Source: Pseudolabrys sp. (lineage in GTDB: Bacteria > Pseudomonadota > Alphaproteobacteria > Rhizobiales > Xanthobacteraceae). Taken from it: a stretch of DNA of 64,000 bases. The translations under genes and the position numbers were made by a program. Location of the stretch: assembly GCA_022843325.1 (NCBI GenBank), contig JALHNV010000001.1, positions 1-64,000 on the forward strand, in the 5' to 3' direction. Below are positions 46,007 through 54,779 of the stretch, piece after piece (within the stretch, counting starts at the first letter, position 1; each line of letters starts with the position of its first letter). The notes under the pieces are model-generated. The model made no database searches. It was given only the letters and a program-made list of their open reading frames with translations, and was not told the DNA's origin.

Positions 46007-46510
46007 TTATCGGTCCCTGACCTCGACGGTCACGCTGGCGCCTTGTGCCGGATCGTCGCTGAGGGAGGTGCCCACCGAGATGTAAAGCACGGCTCCGCCC
46101 GCCGGCACCTGCCAGCCGGCGGCATATTGATCGCGCATGCCCCATCGTGCGGGTGGTGCTCCCAGCCAGTTCACCAGAGTCGCTTCGACTAATGGCACGA
46201 CCGCCTCGCGCTTGGCCTGCTCGGTCAGAAAACCGCAGGTGGGCTGCCGATCGCCTTTGGCCAGATGAAGATGCCCGCCCAGGCCCAACTTCTCGCTCCA
46301 GAGTTCGAACATCTCGTCGTCGCCTGCCGGCGTCAGCGTGAACCCAAGCCTCTTCAGGCGCTCGGCAGCGCCGAGGAAGTACGGCAGGGTCTGGATACAG
46401 ACGTTCTCAAACGTGCGGACCAGCCGGTCTGCCGCTTCGTCCTGGGCATTGGCGTTTGAGCCGAGACCAAGACAAAGAACCGCAGCAAGAGCTGTCGTTG
46501 CCAATCGCAT
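46007..46510 (-). CDS. Hypothetical exported protein (167 aa)
   Basis: A clear signal peptide (RLATTALAAVLCLGLGSNANA) is followed by a compact domain with two Cys (FENVCIQTLPYFL and RQPTCGFLTEQA). The central part GFTLTPAGDDEMFELWSEKL and a C-terminal beta-rich segment are seen. ATG 46510 follows GAGGCG. I recognise this only as the type of small periplasmic protein common in Rhizobiales; no function can be given. No obvious operon partner. Confidence 0.65.
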   Translation of the reverse strand: MRLATTALAAVLCLGLGSNANAQDEAADRLVRTFENVCIQTLPYFLGAAERLKRLGFTLTPAGDDEMFELWSEKLGLGGHLHLAKGDRQPTCGFLTEQAKREAVVPLVEATLVNWLGAPPARWGMRDQYAAGWQVPAGGAVLYISVGTSLSDDPAQGASVTVEVRDR

Positions 46511-46883
46511 GAGTTCGCGCCTCTAGGTTCGCCATCGCCTTATGCCGGGCCGGCACCTCACAGTATATTGCACCGGATCCGTCGCTTTGGGGATAGTAGG
46601 GCAGGCGTTCTATCGGGCAATCCGCAAAAGAGGCATGCCGGCGATCGTCGATATGAAGATTGCGGACTCGAGCGTCAGGTTGAGTATCGCCGTTCGGCGG
46701 TATCAACCGCCTGGGTACGCCCAGCAGCGATACATTAGGGCTGGCTTTTCTCTGATGCGTCTCGCCGGCCTGCGCGCTCGAAATTGCAAAACAATGCTCC
46801 GTCCGTTCGAGGGGATCACGAACGGTGCATTGAGTCTTTCGGCGTATGGCGAGCTCCTTTGCGTCCGGGACCGGACGATGACG
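46511..46883. other. Intergenic, no gene recognised
   Basis: 373 bases between two minus-strand genes. A plus-strand frame crosses it and continues antisense through the next gene, but it shows no domain and no codon bias. It presumably holds the promoter of the 167-residue gene. Confidence 0.4.
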
Positions 46884-47222
46884 CTATCGCCGGCCTGGAA
46901 AGCGGATTTCACACATATACTGCATTGGAAGCCACCCACTGATGGACATGTTGCGATCCGTAATGCTCTTGAGCACAAATACTTCACGCCAGCCGCCGGT
47001 GGGCTGCGGCTCGAGCGTTTGGAGAAACGTTCCAGCATCTAGCTGTCGTAGTTCCGGGCAAGACAGCGCGCCGCAAGATCGCAGGCCAAGCGGCCGATTT
47101 CCTTGCTCCTTGTGGTCGAGATCGCAGACTACGTACAACTCCCCAGAATAGGCGGAAACGTCCGAGGACGTTCCAGCAAAAATTGAAGCTGCAATCACGA
47201 GTCCTTTTCCGATGCGCATCAT
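46884..47222 (-). CDS. Small exported protein, possibly SH3-like
   Basis: About 112 residues. A signal peptide (GKGLVIAASIFAGTSSDVSA) is followed by a domain of about 85 residues with four Cys (LYVVCDLDHKE, LRSCGALSCPEL, MQYMCEIR) and a terminal ISGWLPMQYMC strand. The strand is reminiscent of bacterial SH3-like (SH3b) domains that end in W-V/L. Two ATG codons in tandem (47222, 47219) are possible starts. The family is a guess; export is well supported. Confidence 0.55.
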   Translation of the reverse strand: MMRIGKGLVIAASIFAGTSSDVSAYSGELYVVCDLDHKEQGNRPLGLRSCGALSCPELRQLDAGTFLQTLEPQPTGGWREVFVLKSITDRNMSISGWLPMQYMCEIRFPGRR

Positions 47223-47469
47223 GTTTTTCGTCCCTGTTCCGGCATCGTTAGTTGCATCGGCGGTCGCTCGCACATCCAAAAATAATCCTGAGGCCAATAG
47301 GCCTGTCAACGGGACATTCCAAACTGGATGTTCTTCCAGTTACGTCACGGCTGGAGCCGTTCTTCCAATTGCGAGTGCACTATTTCTGCGCGTTGACTGC
47401 GGCGCGTCAATAGTGCGCCTGTCCTACTAACCTTCGGGGCGAGGACGGCCAACCAAACCAAGTTCGTGC

Positions 47470-47882
47470 CTTCGTTCCGCGCAGCAGAAAAAGGCCCGAA
47501 GGGCCGCTTTCGATCATGCGCCGCCAGCGAAAGGCCCGAGCTAAAGCTTTAAGGAGTGCGTTCTCGATCCAAGGCTGGCGCGCGACGGCGGTGACCTCAG
47601 AGATGATCATTTTCGTCCGCCACGAATCGCGAAGTTTACGAGGACGTGCACGACAAATCGTGGAGCGCTTTTGAGCCGGGGCTGTCACGCTGCCGTCCTC
47701 TTTACCTCTGACGCGCGTAGATCCTGCAGGAGGCTGTTTCGGCTCTCGACCCGAAGAGTGATATCGCGCCCGTGTCCGAGACATCGACGCGTTCGAGTAG
47801 CTGGATGATCCTTGCCTATTCGGCCGGAAATAATTCCGACCAAATTCTCTTCAAAGCGGCCTGCACCCGGTTTCGTTGACAC
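47470..47882 (-). pseudogene. Remnant of a large serine recombinase (C-terminal part)
   Basis: Read across frames on the minus strand, the segment gives IIQLLERVDVSDTGA, then DITLRVESRNSLLQDLRASE, then PWIENALLKALARAFRWRRM. These resemble the C-terminal region of large site-specific recombinases of phage and transposon type. The pieces lie in different frames and the catalytic N-terminal domain is absent, so this is a decayed fragment. The match is from memory of the family and is moderately certain. Confidence 0.42.
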
Positions 47883-47886
47883 CCGC

Positions 47887-48170
47887 CTAAGCCAATCCCG
47901 CCTGCCGCTCGAACTCCGTAGGCCTCATATATAGCCGGTCGTCGAGTGCCGACGTTTCGGATTGTATATGCGTTCGATGTAAATCGAACACGTCGGCCTT
48001 CGCCTCATCCCGCAACCGGTAGGTTTTGCGCGCGGTGCGTTCGGTCTTGAGCGAGGAGAAGAAGTTCTCCATCGCCGCATTGTCACCCGTTGCCTGAGCG
48101 GCTCATCGAGCAGACGACGCCGTGATCTGTCATCAGCCGCTGGAACTGCTCGCTGGTGTATTGGGCAGAA
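47887..48170 (-). mobile_element. IS3-family transposase fragment, frameshifted
   Basis: Minus-strand pieces AQYTSEQFQRLMTDHGVVCS, then MSRSGN, and MENFFSSLKTERTARKTYR, then the end EFERQAGLA are the C-terminal third of an IS3-group integrase (DDE domain, with the Glu in MENFFSSLK). A small deletion after SGN creates a TGA, and further shifts affect the stretch between KADVFD and the final EFERQ, so the gene is dead. No inverted repeats were found. It abuts an IS30 fragment at 48171. Confidence 0.8.
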
Positions 48171-48362
48171 TCAAACCTTCGTTGCAACGCGAGGCTTGTC
48201 AGCCGATAGAAGTAGGTGGTCAAACGCCTCCGCGGGAGTTTTCCATTCAGGCATCTTGCGCGGTTGGGAGTGAGGGTAGCGGCCACTGCGGCAATCTGCT
48301 CGGCGCTGTGCAAGCTAAGATCGGTGCCTAATAGGAAGTACTGGCGCAGCCCGTATTTCGGG
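48171..48362 (-). mobile_element. IS30-family transposase C-terminal fragment, frameshifted
   Basis: Minus-strand reading gives LRQYF..GTDLSLHSAEQIA, the IS30 hallmark near the catalytic Glu, and after a one-base shift KMPEWKTPAEAFDHLL and then a stop at 48171-48173. Only the last 60 or so residues remain. It ends exactly where the IS3 fragment begins, indicating successive insertion and deletion. Confidence 0.72.
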
Positions 48363-48850
48363 AGAGATGAAGGCCTTGCCTAGCTCCGTGTCCGAGCTCT
48401 GGTATGCTGAGCGGACGCCCGGCGCGCAAGCAGGCCGCAGGCGCGCGCTTCGGCTTACCGAGCGAACAGACATGCGCGTCAAGGAATGCTTGGACACTCC
48501 GCATGCCTCGTACAATGCGGGCTTTGGGCTAATCGTCGCCCAACACATGCAATACGGCCAGGCGGGTATGCGCCGTCTGTGCGAGTTGGACCCCTCTCCT
48601 AGTCGGTATATGGCGCGCTGAATTAAGTTCTGATAAGCCATATTCTCGGCAACTAATATAATCTGCGGCGTAATCGCCGTGAATATAGCGCGATGGCTCG
48701 GCAATCTGGGCGCCGAAGGCTTCTATGGCATGTCGGTGCACACCGCTGATCGGCTCAGCCGGCTGCCGCACGCGGTCGTCAATGCTGACCAAAGCGTCGC
48801 GCTCGGCGGCCGAAGCGACCGAGGCTCATGGCCGGTCCATCCAGCGCTGC
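48363..48850. other. Intergenic region with decayed sequence
   Basis: About 490 bases between the IS30 fragment and the DUF2478 gene. Both strands have only short frames with no recognisable domain, and the text is less GC-rich around 48600-48700 (taagttctgataagccat and following). It is probably the decayed edge of the island; I see no intact gene. Confidence 0.45.
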
Positions 48851-49423
48851 CTAGTGGGTGATCGGAACGCGCGCCGTTTCGCCGGAACCCCGCTCGCCAT
48901 CGCGCAGAAGATTGCGCGCGGTCAGCCAGTCGCGGATGCGCAGCGACCCGACCGGGCATTCCTCGGCCATATCGCCCGCGAAAATGCGCCACTGATCGAG
49001 GTTGCGAAACGGGACACCGACGACGATCGGCACGTCCAACTCGACGGCCTCGGCGAGCGTACTGCGCAAGCCCTCACCTTCCGCCTCGATCTTGCCGAAC
49101 TTGTTGAGGATCAGAATGTCCGGCCGTTGCTTTAGCGCCGCGAGCAGCAGACCGGCTGCTTGCGTGAGAATGCCGCGATCCAGCCGGCAGCCGCGCGCTT
49201 CCTTGCCGCGGTCTTCCGACAATTGCAGAACCGTTCCGGAAAACAGCTCCTCGACCGCCATGTCGCATTTGACCGGATTACGCTCGAACGTGTTGAGCTG
49301 GACAAGGCCGGCGACGCTCAATCCGGCGTCGCGGAGCGCGTATCCCCAGGCGGCGATAAACTTGTCAGCCGCAAGCCCGTCGGTATAGACGACGGCCAGG
49401 ATGTTCGACGATTGAGTCTGCAT
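48851..49423 (-). CDS. DUF2478 domain-containing protein
   Basis: A 190-residue cytosolic protein. Family features are the N-terminal ILAVVYTDGLAADKFIAAWG, the EARGCRLDRGILTQAAGLLL block, the conserved LILNKFGKIEAEGEGLR and the VPIVVGVPFRNLDQWRIFAG end. DUF2478 proteins recall THEP1-like nucleoside triphosphatases (NKFG resembling an NTPase specificity motif), but no Walker A glycine loop is visible here. They frequently accompany molybdate transport or nitrate reductase genes, so a role in Mo-enzyme supply is plausible. It is the last gene of the nar cluster, 22 bases after nnrS. Confidence 0.82.
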   Translation of the reverse strand: MQTQSSNILAVVYTDGLAADKFIAAWGYALRDAGLSVAGLVQLNTFERNPVKCDMAVEELFSGTVLQLSEDRGKEARGCRLDRGILTQAAGLLLAALKQRPDILILNKFGKIEAEGEGLRSTLAEAVELDVPIVVGVPFRNLDQWRIFAGDMAEECPVGSLRIRDWLTARNLLRDGERGSGETARVPITH

Positions 49424-49445
49424 TTCAAACCCCGGTTTTAGAGAA

Positions 49446-50636
49446 CTAGTGGCTCGCCGTCGCGCGTTTATGGCCCACCAGCAGCGGCCCGAATGACGCG
49501 GCGAAGCCGAAAAACGCGATGCACCACCCCAGCACAGTGAGTTGCAGAAGCGGCTCGCTCCAGGCCGGGGATAGCGAAGCGCCGATGCGCGCCAGCGCGG
49601 CGGCGACGACAGCCGCATAGATGATTTGCGTCATCACGGAAGCGACCAGCGCATTGCCGGTATGGCCGAGGCTGGCGCGCGTCATCACAGCCAGCGTCAT
49701 CGTGCCGGCGGCGCCGACGGTCCAGGCGTGAATACCGGCACCCGCCGCGACAAGATCGAGCGCGGCCGCGCTCGACAGCAGAAAACCCAGCGGCACGAAG
49801 GCGTAGCCCACATGCAAAATGAGAACCAGCCGATCGCGCACCGTGCGATCACCGGCCCAGCGCGCCAATCGCAGCAATTGCGCCAGACCGGCGACGCAGA
49901 GCGCGGCGGCGGTTTCGGGCCCCACGGGCTGGATCAGCCACAGCGCCAAGGCGGCGCCGCTAAACGCGATGATGCTCAGGTCGATACTTCCCATCGGCAC
50001 CGGCAGCCGGCCGGGATTTTCGCGTGCCAGCCAGTTGCGCGTGAAGCTCGGCACGATGCGGCCGCCGATCACCGAGATCAGCAGCACCATGGCGGCGATA
50101 CCGATGCGGACGCCGTACTCGGCACTGCCATTGAAATGCGATTCGAGGTGGAAGGCGATGTTGCCGACAAGCAGCAGGCTTACCAGGCCGACGACCTTCA
50201 GATTTCCCCAATTCTTGCCCGCGAGAATCTCGCGCGTGATCGCCGCGATCAGCAATGCCATAAACGCGGCATCTAAGAGAGCGGCGGCAAGCCAGCCGAT
50301 CTCGGCGGACAGCGTCACGGCAATGCGGCCCGCCAGCCACACCAGAACGAGCGTCAGGAGCGGCATACCTTGAATGGGCAGCCGTCCCGTCCAATTGGGA
50401 ATGGCCGTCAACAGAAAACCGGTCACCACCGCCGGCAGATAGCCGTACAGCATTTCATGCACATGCCAGTCGATGGCGCCGAAGGCCGTGCGCAGTTGCA
50501 GTTCGCCGTGGAAGACCGGCAGCCAGGCCAGCACCGCAAGCCCGGCGTAGATCGCACCGAGCAGGAAAAACGGCCGGAAGCCGTAGGACAGCAAGACCGG
50601 GCCGGCGTAGGTCTTCAAGCGGGGAACGGCGTTCAT
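49446..50636 (-). CDS. nnrS: NnrS family membrane protein
   Basis: A 396-residue haem/copper-containing membrane protein with about twelve hydrophobic segments. Signature blocks are LLSYGFRPFFLLGAIYAGLA, the WHVHEMLYGYLPAVVTGFLL stretch with its conserved His residues, NWTGRLPIQGMPLL, and the MTRASLGHTGN segment. NnrS helps cells tolerate nitric oxide and related nitrosative stress during nitrate/nitrite respiration. Its position after narI-ppiC fits protection against NO made downstream of nitrate reduction. ATG 50636 begins the conserved part. Confidence 0.92.
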   Translation of the reverse strand: MNAVPRLKTYAGPVLLSYGFRPFFLLGAIYAGLAVLAWLPVFHGELQLRTAFGAIDWHVHEMLYGYLPAVVTGFLLTAIPNWTGRLPIQGMPLLTLVLVWLAGRIAVTLSAEIGWLAAALLDAAFMALLIAAITREILAGKNWGNLKVVGLVSLLLVGNIAFHLESHFNGSAEYGVRIGIAAMVLLISVIGGRIVPSFTRNWLARENPGRLPVPMGSIDLSIIAFSGAALALWLIQPVGPETAAALCVAGLAQLLRLARWAGDRTVRDRLVLILHVGYAFVPLGFLLSSAAALDLVAAGAGIHAWTVGAAGTMTLAVMTRASLGHTGNALVASVMTQIIYAAVVAAALARIGASLSPAWSEPLLQLTVLGWCIAFFGFAASFGPLLVGHKRATASH

Positions 50637-50656
50637 GTCATTTCCAGGCTGCCGGC

Positions 50657-50932
50657 TTAAGGGCGCAGCGCGTGTTCGAAGGCGCGCTTGAGACACACCG
50701 CGCCGGGGTCGGGCGAGCGGTTGAGCAGGCCCATCAAGGTGATCCACTCTTCGTCGGTCGCTTCAGAGGCGTAGCGCCGCACCGCGCCCGCGACATAGGC
50801 CGGCAGATCGAGGCCGTCGGCCTTGGCCTGCTCGCGCATGGCCGCCAGCATCGGCAGATCGTTAACGCTGAGAATGGCTTCGGTGGCGGCGGTTTCGTCG
50901 CCGAGTGAAGCCAAGAGGTCACCGAGCATCAT
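50657..50932 (-). CDS. Small nar-cluster protein of unknown function (91 aa)
   Basis: An acidic, helical cytosolic protein with conserved-looking segments LPMLAAMREQAKADGLDLPA and YASEATDEEWITLMGLLNRS. It lies between ppiC and nnrS with only 12 and 20 bases of spacing, so it is certainly in the operon. I know no family name. The DLPAYVAGAVRRYASEATD segment resembles short proteins found beside narI in other alphaproteobacteria. Confidence 0.7.
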   Translation of the reverse strand: MMLGDLLASLGDETAATEAILSVNDLPMLAAMREQAKADGLDLPAYVAGAVRRYASEATDEEWITLMGLLNRSPDPGAVCLKRAFEHALRP

Positions 50933-50944
50933 GGTGTTAATCCC

Positions 50945-51775
50945 TTAATGAACCCGATGCGCATCGGCACCGGCAAGGTCGATGCCTTCGATCGTCGCCG
51001 CCGATATCAGCCGCGCGATGTATTGGGCGTCGGCCCGCCGGCGTACGCTCTCGTTCAGATAGTCGGCGATGCGGCCGGCGACGAGTTCGAACGGCAGCAA
51101 CTTGCCGTCGTGCTTGTGGTCGAGCCGGATGATGTGAAAGCCGTAGCGCGTCGCCACCGGCTCCGCGCACATGTCACCCGGCGACAGCGCGACCAGCGCC
51201 TTCTCGAATTCCGGTGTGGTCTGGCCTGTGGTGATCTGTCCGAGATTGCCGCCCTGGGCGGCGGATGAACAGCCCGAATACGCGCCCGCCAAGGTCGCAA
51301 ACGATTCCGGCCGTTCGACCAAGGCGGCCAGCACACCTTCCGCGTCGGCAAGCGCCCGCGCATAAGCCTCCTTGTCGGCGGGCAAAGCCGCAAACAGGAT
51401 ATGCGCGGCTTCGTAAATGTCGGGCGAGCGGAATTGTGCCTGGTGGCGCTCATAATAGCGCCGGCAGGTCGCATCGTCCGCCTGCGGCACAGTGACCTCG
51501 CGATCGATCAGCCCGCGCATGATCGCTTCCTCGTCGGTCTCGCGGCGGCCGTCCTCGGTAAGCGGCTGCGGCGCGATATTGAGGCGGCGGGCCTCCTGCA
51601 TGAGAAGCTCCCGAATGACGAGCGCCCGCGCGGCCTGTTGCCATGCCGCGATCGGCTTGCCGGCCGGATGGTGCTGCATTTCGCGCACGATCTCGTCGCG
51701 CGCGATGGCGATACCGTTGACCGTGACATTGACGGGCCGCCCGGTGGGCAGTTGTGCGTGAACCGAACAGCTCAT
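50945..51775 (-). CDS. Parvulin-type peptidylprolyl isomerase (PpiC/NifM-like) in the nar operon
   Basis: A 276-residue protein. The N-terminal SurA/NifM-like helical region (about 1-125) is followed by a parvulin domain (about 130-235): EAAHILFAALPADKEAYARA, then GGNLGQITTGQTTPEFEKAL and TRYGFHIIRLDHK. No signal peptide is evident, so it is probably cytosolic and may help fold or mature the nitrate reductase, in the way NifM serves nitrogenase. ATG 51775 overlaps the TGA of narI (ATGA), which couples their translation. Confidence 0.85.
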   Translation of the reverse strand: MSCSVHAQLPTGRPVNVTVNGIAIARDEIVREMQHHPAGKPIAAWQQAARALVIRELLMQEARRLNIAPQPLTEDGRRETDEEAIMRGLIDREVTVPQADDATCRRYYERHQAQFRSPDIYEAAHILFAALPADKEAYARALADAEGVLAALVERPESFATLAGAYSGCSSAAQGGNLGQITTGQTTPEFEKALVALSPGDMCAEPVATRYGFHIIRLDHKHDGKLLPFELVAGRIADYLNESVRRRADAQYIARLISAATIEGIDLAGADAHRVH

Positions 51776-52530
51776 CGCGGATACTCCGCCGGGGTGGCAG
51801 GGGTCGGTACGGGGCCTTGTTTGGGCGCGGCCGGCTGGCCCCGGCGTCCGGTGCTGCGCACGATCTGGTAGCCACTGCGCCCGAGATACCAGATCGGCGC
51901 ACTCCAGATGTGCACGAGCCTGGTGAACGGCGTGATGAGGAACAGCGTGAGCCCCAGCACAATGTGCAGCTTGTAGATGAAATACGCGTCGAGGATCAGA
52001 TCCGCCGCCCGCGGGTTGAGGCTGTAGAGGCCCTGCGCCCAGCCCATGAATTTCAGCATTTCCTTGCCGTCGAGGTGGTCGATCGTCCAGATCGTCGTCA
52101 TCAGCCCCAGGCCGATTTGCACCCACAGCAGCGCCAGGACCGCAAGATCGGCCCATGAGGACGTTTTTCGGATGCGCGGGTCGATCAGCCGGCGATGCAA
52201 CAGCAAGGTGCAGCCGATGAACGCAATCACGCCCGCTATGCCGCCGACAACCAGGGCCATGATCTGCTTGAAATCATGAGTGACGCCGAGCCCGTCAAAG
52301 ACCCCGATCGGCGTGAGCAGGCCGATGAAATGCCCGACCAGCAAGACCAGAATGCCGACATGGAACAGGTTCGAGCCCCACATCATCTGCCGCCGGCGAA
52401 GAAACTGGCTCGATTTGGCCCGCCAGGAGTATTGCTCGCGGTCGAATCGAATGATGCTGCCGAGGATCAGCACGGTGATACAAACGTAAGGGTACCAGCC
52501 GAAAAGCAGGTAGTTGACGACTTCGCGCAT
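51772..52530 (-). CDS. narI: Respiratory nitrate reductase gamma subunit NarI
   Basis: A 252-residue cytochrome b membrane subunit with five transmembrane segments. Haem-ligand His residues lie in LFHVGILVLLVGHFIGLL and YKLHIVLGLTLFLITPFTRL, followed by VHIWSAPIWYLGR. It takes electrons from quinol and passes them to NarH. It has an alphaproteobacterial-type Pro-rich C-terminal tail. It starts at 52530, 10 bases after narJ. Confidence 0.94.
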   Translation of the reverse strand: MREVVNYLLFGWYPYVCITVLILGSIIRFDREQYSWRAKSSQFLRRRQMMWGSNLFHVGILVLLVGHFIGLLTPIGVFDGLGVTHDFKQIMALVVGGIAGVIAFIGCTLLLHRRLIDPRIRKTSSWADLAVLALLWVQIGLGLMTTIWTIDHLDGKEMLKFMGWAQGLYSLNPRAADLILDAYFIYKLHIVLGLTLFLITPFTRLVHIWSAPIWYLGRSGYQIVRSTGRRGQPAAPKQGPVPTPATPAEYPR

Positions 52531-52540
52531 GACCGTCTCC

Positions 52541-53260
52541 TTATTGGCGTGGCGGCGTGCGGGTGGACGACGGCATGCCGGGCGCGGGACGCAGCGCCCC
52601 ACGGACATGAGCCATCAGCCCATCCTTGCAGTTGTCGGCGGCGCCGGGTCCGAACTGGACCGGCTCGTCTTCCCAGGCGGCATCGAGCGCCGCGAGATCG
52701 AGCGGATCGGGATCGGGCAGCGCCAGCAGCGCGGACACCTCCTCGCCCTTCGGCTTGACCGATGACAGCGCGACCAGGGCGCGCAGCACCGCTTCATAGG
52801 GTGACCCGCGCTTGCGCAGCCGTTCGGCCAGCGCCCCGAGAATGTGCGCCGGCTGGCCGAGCAGATCGCAGGCTTCGGCCTGCGGCAGCGTCGCGAGAAA
52901 CTCAAGAAACAGCGGCAGATAGTCCGGCAGTTCGTTCTTGACCGCCGCGAGGCCCTTGTCCTCGTACATGGCCAGTAGATCGACCATCGCCTGGCCGCGA
53001 TCGCGGCTCTCGCCATGCACATGCTCGAACAGATGCAGCGACAACGGGCGGGTGCGGTCGAACAGCAGGACATAACGCTCCTGCAGATCGTAAATGTCGC
53101 CGCCGGCGATGTCGGCGATCAGCACGTCGAGCTGGCGGCGGATCGCCGCCGGCACCAGCGCTTCGGTTGCGATAACGGCGCGCAGGTCGGCCGTCGCCTG
53201 TTGCAACTCGACCGACGGATAGCTCAACAGCGCCGAGAGGACTTTGAAGGTCTTGGCCAT
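52541..53260 (-). CDS. narJ: Nitrate reductase molybdenum cofactor assembly chaperone NarJ
   Basis: A 239-residue cytosolic helical chaperone of the NarJ/TorD family. It begins KTFKVLSALLSYPSVELQQA and holds the conserved DRTRPLSLHLFEHVHGESRD motif and the DYLPLFLEFLATLP helix. It holds apo-NarGH while Mo-bisMGD is inserted. The ATG at 53260 overlaps the TAA of narH by one base. The C-terminal tail is Pro/Thr-rich. Confidence 0.94.
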   Translation of the reverse strand: MAKTFKVLSALLSYPSVELQQATADLRAVIATEALVPAAIRRQLDVLIADIAGGDIYDLQERYVLLFDRTRPLSLHLFEHVHGESRDRGQAMVDLLAMYEDKGLAAVKNELPDYLPLFLEFLATLPQAEACDLLGQPAHILGALAERLRKRGSPYEAVLRALVALSSVKPKGEEVSALLALPDPDPLDLAALDAAWEDEPVQFGPGAADNCKDGLMAHVRGALRPAPGMPSSTRTPPRQ

Positions 53261-54779
53261 TATACGATCTCCATCGGGTTCCGGACGCGTTTGTTCGAGC
53301 CGAACAGATTGGTCTCGGTGTTGCCGGTCGCGCAGCCGTTGCCGAACGAGAACCCGCACGAGCCGCGCAGCTCGAGCGCGTCTTCGCTGGTTTCACGGTG
53401 CGCGGTCGGGATGACGAAGCGATCTTCGTAGTTGGCGATCGCCATGTACTTGTACATGTCTTCGATTTCCGCGCCGGTGAGGCCGACACGCTGCGCGATC
53501 TTCTCGTCAATCAAACCGTCGACCGTTTTCGCCCGCATATAGGCGCGCATGGCGAGCATGCGCTCCAGGCCGAGCGCGACCGGCTCTTCCTTGCCGGCGG
53601 TCAGCAGGTTGGCGAGATACTTGAGCGGGATGCGCAAAGAGCGCACGTCCGGCATTTCGCCGTCATGGCCGATCTTGCCGGCGGCGGCAGCCGATTGAAT
53701 CGGCGACAGCGGCGGCACGTACCAGACCATCGGCAGCGTGCGGTATTCCGGGTGCAGCGGGAACGCCACCTTCCATTCCATCGCCATCTTGTAGACCGGC
53801 GAACGGCGCGCGCCTTCCAGCCAGTTGTCGGCGATGCCGTCGCGGCGCGCCTGCTCGATGATGGCCGGATCGTGCGGATTGAGGAAGATGCCGAGCTGGG
53901 CCTCGTACAGGTCCTGCTCGTCCGGCGTGCTCGCGGCTTCCTCGATGCGATCGGCGTCATAGAGCACGACGCCGAGATAGCGGATGCGGCCGACGCAGGT
54001 TTCCGAGCACACGGTCGGCTGACCCGCTTCGATGCGCGGATAGCAGAAGATGCACTTCTCGGATTTTCCGCTCGACCAGTTGTAATAAATCTTCTTGTAG
54101 GGACAGCCGGACACGCACATGCGCCAGCCGCGGCACTTGTCCTGATCGATCAGGACGATGCCGTCCTCCTCGCGCTTGTAGATGGCGCCTGACGGACAGG
54201 CGGCGACGCAGGTTGGGTTGAGGCAGTGTTCGCACAGCCGCGGCAGATACATCATGAAGGTGTTTTCGAACTCGCCGTACATTTCCTTCTGCACGCCTTC
54301 GAAATTGTAGTCCTGCGAGCGCTTGGCGAATTCGCCGCCGAGAATTTCCTCCCAGTTCGGGCCCCACTCGATCTTTTCCATGCGTTCGCCGGAAACTAAG
54401 GAGCGCGGGCGGGCGGTCGGCATCGCCGTCATTTCCGGCGACTTCTGCAGGTGCTCGTAGTCGAGGTGAAGGGTTCGTAATAGTCGTCGATTTCCGGCAG
54501 ATCGGGATTGGCGAAGATGTTGGCCAGCACGCGCCATTTCGAGCCGATGCGCGGCTCGATCTTGCCGTTCTTTTTGCGCTTCCAGCCGCCGTTCCAGCGC
54601 TTCTGGTTTTCCCAGTCCTTCGGATAGCCGATGCCGGGCTTGGTTTCGACGTTGTTGAACCAGGCGTATTCCATGCCTTCGCGGCTGGTCCAGACGTTCT
54701 TGCAGGTGACGGAGCAGGTGTGACAACCGATGCACTTGTCGAGATTGAGCACCATCGCGATTTGAGCGCGGATCTTCAT
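53260..54779 (-). CDS. narH: Respiratory nitrate reductase beta subunit NarH, with an apparent frameshift
   Basis: The iron-sulfur electron-transfer subunit, about 506 residues if the frame is restored. The first 105 residues (RAQIAMVLNLDKCIGCHTCS onward to DDYYEPFT) read from ATG 54779, and the rest (DYEHLQKSPEM onward) reads in another frame. Restoring one A between 54464 and 54465 on the plus strand recreates the expected EPFTFDYEHLQ. All four cluster motifs are intact: CIGCHTCSVTC, CEHCLNPTCVAACP, CRGWRMCVSGCP and CIFCYP...CSETC. The ATG overlaps the narG stop (ATGA). It is either a real inactivating deletion or a sequence error. Confidence 0.9.

Noticed and set aside
46542-47042. A 166-codon plus-strand frame
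   Set aside because: No domain or ribosome site, and it runs antisense into the exported protein at 46884-47222, which has a clear signal peptide.
48367-48621. An 84-codon plus-strand frame beside the IS30 fragment
   Set aside because: No recognisable protein; it lies in decayed sequence next to mobile-element remnants.
54429-54735. Treating the two narH reading frames as two separate genes
   Set aside because: Neither half is a complete NarH. They join at one point of a continuous homologous protein, and the second half has no start of its own in the right place.
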